From assembly GCF_000485595.1 (NCBI RefSeq), contig NW_014578630.1, forward strand, positions 16,509 to 61,383: a stretch of DNA of 44,875 nucleotides, read 5' to 3'. Numbering within the stretch: position 1 is the first letter of the stretch; each line of letters starts with the position of its first letter. The position numbers were made by a program, and so were the translations under genes. Positions 33,333 through 43,159 of the stretch are shown here, in pieces. The notes under the pieces are model-generated. The model ran no database searches, was not told the origin of the DNA, and worked only from the letters and a program-made list of their open reading frames with translations. Source of the stretch: Priapulus caudatus (Eukaryota > Priapulida > Priapulimorpha > Priapulimorphida > Priapulidae).

Positions 33333-33550
33333 CATGCTTCACTTCACTCACAGCATGGCGCCACGATTCCCAGCTATGCTAATGTATGGGCAAATGGCAC
33401 TGCGACGTCGATCGCCGTTGACTGCTAAGATAATATCCTTCGGCAGTTCTTATACGTTCAAAATGGAGCCGGGCAGGCTGACAGCATGTGTGCATGGTAA
33501 CATTTGATCTACATGCTTCACTTCACTCGCAGCATCGCGCCACGATTTCC
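33333..33550 (+). repeat. Direct repeat pair, about 38 bp, 179 bp apart
   Basis: CATGCTTCACTTCACTC, then GCAGCAT-like sequence and CGCCACGATT, at 33333-33370 and again at 33512-33550, with a few mismatches. Confidence 0.7.
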
Positions 33551-33624
33551 AACAAATATACACACACACTCTCTCTCTTGCCCTATCTCCTTCTCTGTAG
33601 ATTTTCTCTCATAATAAATCCATT

Positions 33625-34223
33625 GGAATAGCCCCGCCTAAGTCGTCATTTATAAGTCGTCATTATGTACAAGTTGCCGCCCTCAGACAGGTCCCATATA
33701 ATACAAACAACAGTAATCTTCCATCTGTAAGTCATCAGAAAATCCGATGGCGCACGCGCGCAGTGTACGCGGTCTAGGGGATGTGCGAGCTGGCTGTCGC
33801 AGATATGCGCTTACTACAGTTCGTTCCAGAGCACGGCCTCGCGGATTACCGTATTTTTTCAGCAAGTGTTCCAAGAAAATTTTGCAGACGTGCACCGCAA
33901 ATGTCCTGCAATGTCCAAACGTGTAATCAACAGCGGGTGGCGCGCTTGCCGCTAGTGCGTACGATCAGTGCGTTATGGCCAGCAGCGGTGTCGATTGATG
34001 TACGGACCCGATTGTTTAATGTCTGCTATATATATGGCGCGAACTGGCGTCGTGTGTGGAGTACGTTTATGACTGCGTAGGGGTTACGAGCGCCTGGGAG
34101 GGGAGCACTACATATAAGACATATAAGTCGACAAAATGACGACTTACACGTATGTCGTCATTTTCGTAAGTCAGCACAAATATGTTAGTCCCAAAAGTGT
34201 CGACTTATGCGAGTTTTACTGTA
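33625..34223. mobile_element. Possible pogo/Tigger-like non-autonomous remnant
   Basis: The right end read inward gives TACAGTAAAACTCGCATAAG and TCGAC, which resembles pogo/Tigger-type ends beside a TA. The left end (CCGCCTAAGTCGTC near 33635) is a weak match. AAGTCGTCATT-like words recur in both orientations at 33649, 34123 and 34150. No ORF. Confidence 0.35.
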
Positions 34224-34668
34224 TATAGAATGTCTCTGTGACACACTCGCTAGGTGGCGCTAGTAGATCATGCGCTCACTATTCCAACATTTTTACAAGC
34301 AATAACTACCTGCATGCTTTATTTGTTGTAAATATTTACATTATAATGGTATAATAAGGGTTAGGATTATAAAGATAGGTGTGTAAACAAACCCTAAACA
34401 TGTCTGCAAACAAAGAAGGAAAGGTTGGTAGCACCTGAGACGCAAACAGCATTTGTTCATGCTTGCTCGACCCGTATTGCTTTATACCTTACATCTCTAC
34501 ACGATATGGCTGTGAAATCGCATCTGAAGGAAAGATACCTGAAGTAGAGAAAGGTTTCGTAATGACTACACACATTGCTGCTACATTTCACCCTATTTTT
34601 TACACACAGATCAACGGTTTTTTATGTATGGTTCGCAGTAAACTGACACATACGTGCAAGCTTAATAT
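34224..34668. other. Spacer, no gene recognised
   Basis: AT-rich up to the left border of the gypsy LTR. No domain in the short frames. Confidence 0.6.
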
Positions 34669-34845
34669 TGTAACGCTTACCCCCCTGTGGCGTGGTGGTA
34701 GATCAGGCCGTGATCGTTCCATAGGGGCGACACGTCGGGTCGTGCACCTCGACTGCCAGGCGCGTTCCGTTATGATCAACCAACGATAAAACAGAGCAGC
34801 AACACGGGTATTAAAGGTATCTGGCTACGTACAATAGCCTCTTTA
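34669..34845 (-). mobile_element. 3' LTR of gypsy element, outer part
   Basis: Starts TGTAACGCTTACCCC and matches 44503-44681 with about two differences. It is interrupted after CCTCTTTA by the nested DNA element; continues at 38759. Confidence 0.9.
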
Positions 34846-35150
34846 GTCCAGTTGCCAAAATGTTGACCCTGCAATGTTAATTACTTTGAACTTTTTTCAT
34901 GGAAATGTGTTCTATATAGTTAGGAGAGCTGATTTAGCTTGGTTGCTACCTGTGCATCGTTGAGCATTTCTTGGAATTCAAGATGGCCGCCGCCGTCGAT
35001 CTTGGATTTTGGTCAATTTACAATTTGTGATCTCGATGCCCTAGACTCCCTAGAGTGTCATGCAATACCTCTTTTTAGGGGTTTTCGAGGGCAGGAGGTC
35101 CATTTCTGGACGTTACTTTTTTAGATATGGGGTCAAGGTCAAGGTCAAAA
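34846..35150 (+). repeat. Left terminal inverted repeat of nested element
   Basis: TGTTGACCCTGCAATGTTAA, GGTTGCTACCTGTGCA, CAAGATGGCCGCC and ACCTCTTTTTAGGGG words recur complemented at 38435-38722. The outermost 15 bases pair only loosely. Confidence 0.85.
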
Positions 35151-35344
35151 CAACCAAGGTCAAACGCGTCAGAAATAAGACATTAAGTAAATAGACGAGA
35201 AATAGCAAACAGCCTTAAACAGTACACAATAAACAGTGTTGTCACAATCCTCTTATGACTCCTCATCCTCATTACTCCCATCCGCATCATCATCATTGTC
35301 ATTGTCGTCATCTACACCTAGCTTCTCTTCATTGTCTTCGGTGT

Positions 35345-38300
35345 CCATCTGATTTTCGTGAATTGACTACAACAGGCGACTCCTCCCTCGCAGTTGCAAT
35401 AATCTGTGCATGAAAAGGCCTGCACGGTTGCCAGCTGCAACGTTCCCGCTGCATGCCTTGCCCTCTGGCTGCAGCTGCAACGCTCACTTACATCCAGGAG
35501 CGCTTGGGAGCAACTGGCGCTGTTGAGATGGTCGGTGATGTGGGAGCCTTTGATACTCCAACCAAAGTTGTAATATGTAGTAGCTTCTTCAGGTGGGTCA
35601 CGTTTGGTTTGCTGCCTTCCACAGTAGCATCTGAAGGTGAGTTCGGAGCACAATGCAGCTGCAGGTTGACGTCAGCCGTGGCAGTTTTCTTCAGTTGCTG
35701 CGACTTCTTATGGCTGCGGTAGAGGCGAGTACGTGCATCATTCATTGTCCGTACAACTTTTCTGTCCGTAGAGAGGGAGAAGAAGCTGTCGGCTGCTCGC
35801 TTTGAGTTGAGCATGGGTCGCGCCAAGCTCTCCAAGCACTTGATCAGACCTGGTATATCAATCTCCAGGAGCTGAGTGCTGACTGTTTTCCTTTTCCGAA
35901 GGGGTACGACACCGTATCGCAGCCTGACAGCGCATGGACACCGAGAAGCTGGCTGCACTTTCGCGGGCCTAACCGCTCAACAGTTTTGTTGATATCCAGG
36001 ACATCACCATTCCACTTTTCCATTTGAATCTTGGCAATGACCCGCATCCTTGATGTCCAGTACACCAGGAGGACGAAGACGTCTGTGTCATCACTGAGGA
36101 TCGGTCGGATTGTCTGGGCATCTTCTGCTGCCGCCTTCAGCATGTAGCTGCAGAGAGTGATGTCTGCCTCGAGGCTGTGACGACACAGTCCAGCTTGTTG
36201 ACAAGCTGGATGTGTGAGGAAGAGAGTAGCCGCATAGGATGTTGTTGAGCAGACTCTTGTTTCGTGCATTGTGAAGAATAGCTTTCGGCATGGAAGGGGT
36301 GTGTTTGGGGTCAGCCGCACTTCCTTGGCTCTTCCTCTTCTCATCTGCTCATGCTCCTTGGCGCTAGGAGCTTCTTGTCATACCTGTCGAACAGGACTAT
36401 TTTCTTTGAGCCAGGGGGTAGTGGGCCAGTCGAGCACCAAAGCTTGCAGCCAGATCTCCTGCGGTCCCAGCGACTGGCCACACAACGTGGTACAGCAGCT
36501 GACCGGCGTCAACCAACACCACGTCTGAGCAGGTGGAGTCTTGACAGAAACACCGAGACACTTGACGGCACGGCCTTGTTGCCCTTCCTCAAACATCCAT
36601 ACTCATCAATCAGGGATGTTGGGACTGGACTCAGTTCAATGTTGGATAGATCCACGCTCCGCTGCTGCCCCAAGACCAACAGCCGACTAAACAGTGTCTC
36701 GATGTCGAGATGGCCTTCCCTTGACAGTGACTGCCTTTTGAGTGCCTCCATTGATCTGACCATTTTCTTTATGGTTTTGTGGAAGTCACTACTTAGTGAA
36801 GCGGAAAACTGCTTGCTTTGCTCACTCCCGATAGTCAGTGCATCCTGAACATTCACGTGTGTCGGGCGCCACTTGCCATTGCAGATGTTATAGAGACCTG
36901 GATTGCTGCTCGTTGAGGGGTAAGTGTACTTCTCCAGCTCTGCTCGATCTTCCTCGATTCGACCTCATCCAGTCTTTCTTCTTCCCTCTCCTTCCTCCTT
37001 GTGCTTGTTTCTTCTCCTCTCTATCCACTCGACCACGTGGCTTCTCCTCATCCCCTTCACTTGACGTACATATGCTTCCATGGCCGATGTCGAGGTGGGC
37101 ACACACACTGAAACTGTTGACCCACACAGCCACTTGCTCGGCGCTCGTCGATATGCCCTTCATACCTCCAGCACCCTTCCCTCGCTTGATATATGTCTGT
37201 TCGCCCGAACTGATCTGCTGGAACTGCGGTCCCGCCATCAGAATGCGAAGACTGTGCGCCTGCCAGTAGGTCCTCCCGGCACGCTGGGGAAGGTGCTCCA
37301 TCTGTCGCACATACCAGCTCATGTAAGCGGGCATAATTGTGGTGACCTGCTGCGAGAAATACGGCCAAGCATTGCCTTGAGACAGTGCTGCTGGAGGAGA
37401 AAGTCACCATTCCGCTCTTCACGCAGGAACATGAGGCGTCAGCAGTGTCGGCTTGATCGGACAGTCCACCCATAGCCTCCCAGTTGGGTTTTTCTTGGCT
37501 GTCTCCAGGTAGTCACTCTTGCTCTTGGTATGTCTTGGCACCATTAGTAGAAACTCTGCCAGCAACACCGGCGATGATGAGACGGTATTCCCGTAGAGCC
37601 TTTGTTCAGGTCTTCCCGGTGATGATGCTGTCATGCACAAAACGCCTGCGCTCATGAGAACGTCCACGCCAGATGCCTTCATCAGTGTCCCTATACAGCC
37701 CAGGGAACTCATGTGAGCGTGTGCATCATGCCCGGTGAAGTATAAGATTGGTCCAGCGCTGAGGGTCTTTCCATTGGTACTAGGCCATGCAGTCTGATAT
37801 AGTTGGAGATCAACAGAGAGGTGGGTGTACTGCATCCCGAAAGTTTTGAGAGTCCTCTCGAGATACAGGAGCGTAGTCAGAACGGTGTCTGGGTGAGCAG
37901 GTGGTGAATCGATCATCGGTCCAAACACCCCGTGTTCTTGCTTATGGCAGAGCCCGCCACTAGTCGGTCTTGCTGAGCATTGAAGCCCGCCCACTCGACA
38001 GGCTTGTCACTCTCATGGACTTGCGCAGCCAGGCTGCTCTCGCTGCTGACTGAAACTCACTGCAGCGGATTGAAGCTGGACTCTTCTGCGGACAGAAGCT
38101 TTCATTGGAATCAGAGGTGGATTCAGCTTGGAAGGTCCTGTGTAGTGCTGCAGCTGTATAGCCTGATTGGCTATGAGTTGCTGAGAGAATGCCTCGTGTT
38201 TCTTGACTCGGGGATCGTTTGAGCCGCATCACACCAATGTTTCTGTCTCGATGATGCCGGCAGGATGCTGGTGTGAACTCCATGACCATGGTGTGGGTGG

Positions 38301-38346
38301 TTTCATCCACTTTGGTCTTGTAATGTTCAAGTTCGTTATGTGTCAG
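35345..38346 (-). pseudogene. Long XPG/FEN1-like protein with CXC tail, frame-broken
   Basis: Order on the minus strand: DETTHTMVMEFTPASC (38320), GPMIDSPPAHPDTVLTTLLY and LGCIGTLMKASGVDVLMSA (37930-37630), AAGHHNYARLHELV, GEQTYIKRGKGAGGMKGIST (about 37200), VQDALTIGSEQSKQF and DIETLFSRLLVLGQQR (36850-36650), VVLVDAGQLLYHVVW (about 36520), LEADITLCSYMLKAAAED (36170), SDDTDVFVLLVYW (36092-), HALSGCDTVSYPFGKGKQSA (35930-35870), LYRSHKKSQQ, and the CXC region (RCSC, then FSCTDYCNCEG, 35479-35369). EAD, DDTD and GCDT...GKGK parallel the metal-binding carboxylates and helix-hairpin of XPG/FEN1 nucleases. The N-terminal 500 residues match no family that I can name and may be the recombinase part. 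At least six frameshifts or stops. Confidence 0.7.
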
Positions 38347-38434
38347 CCTATATATACTAATCTATGACATGTGAATTTTACATTAGCTAGCTTTACCCCC
38401 CAACTAGTGTCTTATTTTTGACCGTTGACCGTCA

Positions 38435-38758
38435 TTTTACCTTGACATTTGACCCCATATTCTAAAAAATAACTCCAGAAATGGACTCCCTGCCTCGAAA
38501 ACCCCAAAAGAGGGTATTGCATGACACTCTAGGGCATCGAGATCACAAGATTGTAAATTGACCAAAATCCACAGATCGACGGCGGGCGGCCATCTTTGAA
38601 TCCAAGACAATGTCAACGTGCACAGGTAGCAACCAAGCTAAAGTCAGCTCTCTTTGCTAAACTACTATAGAACACATTTCATGAAAAGCTTCAAGTAAAT
38701 TAACATTGGCAGGCCGTCAACATATGAGGCAGAGTATAGGGCCGGCAAACGACTACTA
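38435..38758 (-). repeat. Right terminal inverted repeat of nested element
   Basis: Complement of 34846-35150. It lacks about 10 bases that are doubled on the left (CCTAGACTCCCTAGAG against CCTAGAG) and has about 20 extra bases near its outer end. Confidence 0.85.
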
Positions 38759-39171
38759 TTACGTTTGCAGTCACGGAATAGTAACAGTCAACATACGTGA
38801 TAGTTCAGTGTTCTTACGTTTATCGAAGCTCGTGGTGCCGGCCGTCTTGAGCGTCGTGCCTTTCCCTTCCTATCTGGTTGGGTAGTGCTTGATCTGGCGT
38901 GAGTGCAACGGCAGGTGACTGCGTCCCTGAGTCGGGTCGAGTGCTTAACAATGGTTACATGGCACCTTATATACCCGTTAGCCGTGGTATATCACGTGGT
39001 ATAGAGGGCACACGAAACGTGCACGTGCTCACGACGACAGAAGCTCAAGCTGATCGGTGAATCAAGGAGGAATTCAATGAAGCTGAAGCTGCACCACCAC
39101 GTCAAAGTTGCGTCAAGCAACTCTATTTATACTCTAATTATATCCCCCAAATAAGAGCCAAAATCGTTACA
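38759..39171 (-). mobile_element. 3' LTR of gypsy element, inner part
   Basis: Matches 44675-44875 (for example ACAGTCAACATACGTGATAG and GGTGCCGGCCGTCTTGAG). It carries a TATATAA box on the minus strand (38967-38973) and ends CGTTACA, the complement of the LTR start. Total LTR without the insertion is about 590 bp. Confidence 0.9.
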
Positions 39172-39188
39172 CACACCTCCCTTCCTCC
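39172..39188 (-). promoter_or_regulatory. Polypurine tract
   Basis: On the minus strand AGGAGGAAGGGAGGTG lies directly before the LTR start TGTAACG, the expected priming site for plus-strand DNA synthesis. It fixes the minus orientation of the element. Confidence 0.85.
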
Positions 39189-39652
39189 TAAGGCTTAAAC
39201 TTATCAGGGCGCTATTAACGTAGTTTGGGCGCGTCCGGCGATTGCGACAGTGCGCGCCACCTGGGGGAACAAAACGCGTAACCAAAACGGCAAGACCCGC
39301 ACGGCGACACTCACATTGTGTATATGTTAACACGGTCGAAAACAAAGAGAATTTTGTAACAAGACAAATAAAAACTCTCTGTTTCTATTCTAAGCAGTTC
39401 TGTCGCAATGTGTCAGTATTATGGGCGGAGGCACACGGGTTTATCGCACTATGGAAGTAAGACTTTTCAGTCCTGCTCAGCGACGCGTATTGCATCCAAT
39501 CAAACCGGGAGCTACTCGGCTCGTCGTTACGTTCGCGCGAAGCTCAATTCGCGTCTCTTACTTCTTCGGCAGGGTCGGCATTTTTCTTAGTACGCACCCG
39601 ATTTGCATGCGTCTGCCTTTGTTTTACCAACTTTTAAGAACCGGAAGGGTGC
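39189..39652. other. Gypsy internal sequence, unassigned
   Basis: Between the purine tract and the inverted RNase H-integrase piece. No motif recognised on either strand; the left inversion border lies somewhere here, perhaps near 39640. Confidence 0.4.
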
Positions 39653-41389
39653 TTGGGGCGCTTGGAGTTGCGTACCTGCGGTGAAACACTTGACCTGCGT
39701 ATTGAGCACAGGCCGGGAAAGCTGCATTCGAATGCAGATGGCTTAACCCGCTTGCCTGGCTGTCGGCGCTGTAAGAGGAGTGATTGCCCGGATTGCCAGA
39801 AGCCCACCATAGCATCCCTGAGACAGGCAGGGGCGAAACCACGTCGCACTCGGGCTACTGGTGGGATACGAAAGAAACCTCGTGTACCAGATGCGGAATG
39901 GACGAGAGTCGACGCTATTTCACATCAGTGGACCAGGGAGCAGATCCGTTCATGGCAGCTAGCAGACCCGGCCATCAGCAGCATACTACGCTTCAAGAAA
40001 CAGTGCAAGGCGAGACCACCGCGCACGGAGGTAGCAGGCGAGTCACGGAAGGTCAAGACATACGTGGGGATGTGGGATAGGCTAGATGTAAAGAAGGGAG
40101 TTCTTTACCAACTTTGGTATCCACCTCATCAGCCCAATATGCCAGTACCGCAGCTCATAGCGCCATCAGTTATGCGCGAGGAGTTACTAAAAATCCTCCA
40201 TGACGGTCGAACATCGGGACACCAGGGCATCCGGAAAACCCTGGCACGCGTGAGACAGCGCTTCTGGGCCTGAGGTCCGGGTCGATGTGCAACGTTGGTG
40301 CCGTCAATGCGATGTGTGTGCCCGCCGGAAGAGAGGGAGGAGGAAGCATGCCAAGCTGCAGCAGCAGCCGGTTGGAGCCCCCTGGGAGCGACTGGCTGTC
40401 GACTACTTGGGCCCTTTACCGGTGACGGAGTCTGGTAAGAAGCATATCCTTGTTGTGAGTGATTATTTTACGAAGTGGACTGAGGCTTTTGCGTTATCAG
40501 ACATCACCGCACAGACCACGGCTGATTGTCTCGTCACCGAGTTGTTCCTGCGTTTTAATTGGCGTGCCTCGTCAGCTGCATTCCGATCAGGGTTGTAATT
40601 TTGAGTCTAATCTGTTCGCGGTTTAGTTGTGAATTACTAGGCATCGATAAAACGCGTACTACCGCTTATCATCCGCAATCCGACGGGTTAATGGAAAGAT
40701 TCAATTGTACGCTGCAGGATATGCTCTCGAAACTTGTGAACATTCGTCGTGACGATTGGGACGATCACCTCCCATATGTGATATCTGCCTACCGTGGAAC
40801 ATGCCAGGAGAGCACCGGGGTAAGGAAAGCTCTCAGTGAGGCGCATGCTGCGGCTCGTGTGCACTTAGGGCGGGCAGCTGAGCGTCAGAAACACACTTAT
40901 GATAGGAGTGTTGTGCCTGCTGCCTTTCCGGTCGGTGAGTGGGTGTGGTATTTTTATCCCCCAGCAGACGTGAAACTAGGGTGTGCCTGGCAAGGGCCCT
41001 ACCTTGTGATCCGTGCTCGGAATTTGCTGAGGTGGATACAGGCAGATCAGGCATCCGAGCCTCGTGTTGTTTCCGACGATCTGAAGCCCTACCAGAGAAG
41101 AAATGCGCCTGCGCCCTGGATAAGCCCGGTCGACCCTGTCGTGAGAAATGATCCAATCGCGGTTGACGCTGAGAATATCTCGGGGGATCCGGACGAGAGA
41201 GACGGTGCGAGTGGTCATCAAGTGCCCGTGGCCATGACCAGTCCTACACTCGACGAGGAGTGTGGTGTAACGCTGGCGAGGCCGCAACGCAGACGCGAGC
41301 GTCGACATGGCCTCCCGGACCTAGTTGATCGTGGCGCCAGGAGGCGAGTGGTAAAACGACCACGCTACTACGGATTCTCACCGGTCTAA
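39653..41389 (+). pseudogene. Gypsy RNase H end and integrase, inverted and frame-broken
   Basis: The plus frame opens with the RNase H end RIEHRPGKLHSNADGLTRLP. The integrase zinc region shows HDGRTSGHQGI and WCRQCDVCARRK. The catalytic aspartates lie in LAVDYLGPLP (about 40398) and HSDQGCNF (about 40585), the glutamate in GLMERFN (40694). A chromodomain-free tail ends YYGFSPV and TAA at 41387-41389. Breaks: TGA at 40271-40273 with a frame change, and another shift at about 40600. Orientation is opposite to gag and RT of the same element, which is not possible in a functional gypsy. Confidence 0.8.
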
Positions 41390-43159
41390 ACAGGGTGTGG
41401 ATACACAGTGAGGATAATTTATCCTGTCAAGAAAACTGCGGAGGTCTCCCAGGTTATGCGGTCTTACCCATTCACGATCCGCCTTCAGCTTCTCGGGATC
41501 ACAATGCACGCCCGCAGCGGAAACAACATGGCCGAGATACAACGCACTCTTACGGAATAGAGAGGGCTTGAGCTTTAAGCCGGCCTCCCGTAAGCGATCG
41601 AACACATGACGCAGGTGCCGCATAGCCTCCTCGAACGTGCGGCCGAATGCAATCACATCGTCGAGGTACACTAAACACTCCGTCCATTGCAGATCTCGGA
41701 GGACTAACTCCATCAACCGTTCAAACGTTGCAGGCAAATTGGCGAGCCCGAAAGGCATGACCTTGAATTCAAAGAGCCCTTGCCTGGGGGCAAAACCGGT
41801 CTTGGGTGCATCCGCTGGGTCCATCTCTACTTGCCAGTACCCGGAGGTAAGATCAAGCGTTGAGAACCAGCGAGCACCTGCCAAAGAGTCGAGGGTGTCA
41901 TCGATCTGGGGCAGGGGATATGCATCCTTCCGAGTCACCTCATTCAGACGTCGGTAGTCGACACAGAATCGTATTGTGCCATCTTTCTTTGTCACTAGCA
42001 CAACAGGAGATGCCCACGGATTGCTGCTGGGCTGGATGATATCGGCATCCAGCATCTTCTTGATCTCTGCGTCCATAGCATTTTGGCGAGCAAGGGGACA
42101 CCGTCGTGGAGCTTGTTTGATAGGGGCGTGTGTCCCCGTATCAATCTTATGCTGCACGAGGCCGGTCTGTCCTAGCTTCTCGCCAGGAGCTGTGAACAAG
42201 GTGCGATACTGGGTCAGCATTTCAGCTACCTTGTACCGCTCGTCGGGACTCAAATCTGCGTCGACACCATCGAGCAAGGGTCGCAGATGCGCAGGTAGCC
42301 CTGTCCATTCGAAATCCTTTCTGTTTGCGTGACTCTCGCGGCAGATGTCAGAGCTAACTCTCGCCACCGGCTCCAGGCGTGCTGACTCCTCACCTGCGTT
42401 GATAATCACTGGGGAATCCCCAGCGTTGATCACCGAGAGGGGTACGTCCGTTCCCCGGGTGTCTACCAGACACCGGGCCATCAGAGCCCCTCTCGCTCCA
42501 CCACCCCGCTTGAACTTTCTGGTTGGATTCGCCAGTACCAACTGCTCACTGTCCCACGCAATCCCGGGTAAAGTACCGTTGATGATCGTGCCATATCCCG
42601 GTGGAATCACGGTGCGGCATGCCGCACGGAGAATTCTGGGACACAATCCTCTCTTCTCGTGCAATACATGTAGCACACCATCAATGGTTAAATGCCCGCG
42701 GCGAATATCTAAGTGGCAATTATGTGCTGCCAGAAAGTCCAGTCCCAGTAAGCCGCCACGTAATCCTGAATCAGCGATGTAAAATTTGCCGCCATAATGT
42801 CGGCCGTGTATTGTCAAGTCGGTGCTGATCTTACCCACAGGTCGCAAGATGTTGCCTTGCACATCTACGATCTCCATATCTACCTCTTGGAGAGTCGGCC
42901 GGTCCAGGGGAAGAGCCTCGTACGACGTCCGGTCTAATAACGAGAGTTCTGCTCCAGTATCGATGGTGAGGTCAACGAACTGGTGGCATAGCTCCACGCG
43001 TAGCTGCCAGGCGGCTAGTGGCCGGCCATACGAGTTCGTATTCGTAGACCGGCGACGCTCACGCCTGCTGCATCCGTTGGCCGGAACCCGCAGCGCACGA
43101 CTTGACCTTACTCGTTTCCCGGCTGCTGCGGAGGTGAGCAAACATCGTTTCTCCCCCAA
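41378..43159 (-). CDS. pol: Gypsy pol: protease and reverse transcriptase, 3'-truncated
   Basis: Protease active site DTGAELSLLD at residues 67-76 (about 42960). RT shows PWASPVVLVTKKDGTIRFCV, DYRRLNEVTRKDAYPLPQID, LDLTSGYWQVEMD and the catalytic YLDD at residues 498-501 (about 41668-41657). It breaks after RSFL at about residue 577, where family members continue with the RT connection and RNase H. Frame open throughout. It overlaps gag by 52 bases in the minus-one frame; translation is expected by frameshifting at 43114-43120, and the first codon shown is not a real start. Confidence 0.85.
   Translation of the reverse strand: MGEKRCLLTSAAAGKRVRSSRALRVPANGCSRRERRRSTNTNSYGRPLAAWQLRVELCHQFVDLTIDTGAELSLLDRTSYEALPLDRPTLQEVDMEIVDVQGNILRPVGKISTDLTIHGRHYGGKFYIADSGLRGGLLGLDFLAAHNCHLDIRRGHLTIDGVLHVLHEKRGLCPRILRAACRTVIPPGYGTIINGTLPGIAWDSEQLVLANPTRKFKRGGGARGALMARCLVDTRGTDVPLSVINAGDSPVIINAGEESARLEPVARVSSDICRESHANRKDFEWTGLPAHLRPLLDGVDADLSPDERYKVAEMLTQYRTLFTAPGEKLGQTGLVQHKIDTGTHAPIKQAPRRCPLARQNAMDAEIKKMLDADIIQPSSNPWASPVVLVTKKDGTIRFCVDYRRLNEVTRKDAYPLPQIDDTLDSLAGARWFSTLDLTSGYWQVEMDPADAPKTGFAPRQGLFEFKVMPFGLANLPATFERLMELVLRDLQWTECLVYLDDVIAFGRTFEEAMRHLRHVFDRLREAGLKLKPSLFRKSALYLGHVVSAAGVHCDPEKLKADREWVRPHNLGDLRSFLDRINYPHCVSTPCLDR
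41390..41428. other. Inversion junction
   Basis: Sequence that follows the integrase stop, ending in the near-palindrome GAGGATAATTTATCCTGTC, after which the minus-strand RT frame starts (LRSFL). It is read by the RT frame as 16 foreign codons to the stop at 41378. Confidence 0.7.

Larger units (their letters stand above)
34846..38758 (-). mobile_element. XPG/CXC DNA transposon nested in LTR (Academ-like?)
   Basis: 3,913 bp. Borders were set by comparing the interrupted LTR with the intact one: CCTCTTTA then CTTGCAG in the intact LTR, CCTCTTTA then GTCCAG here, and CTACTA then TTACGTTTGCAG at the other side. This gives a TTA duplication at 34843-34845 and 38759-38761. Long inverted repeats and a broken minus-strand gene fill it. 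A 3-bp target duplication with an XPG gene fits what I recall of Academ elements. Confidence 0.75.

Noticed and set aside
36838-37475. Plus-strand ORFs of 130-165 codons over the XPG/CXC gene
   Set aside because: Antisense shadows of the recognisable minus-strand protein blocks.
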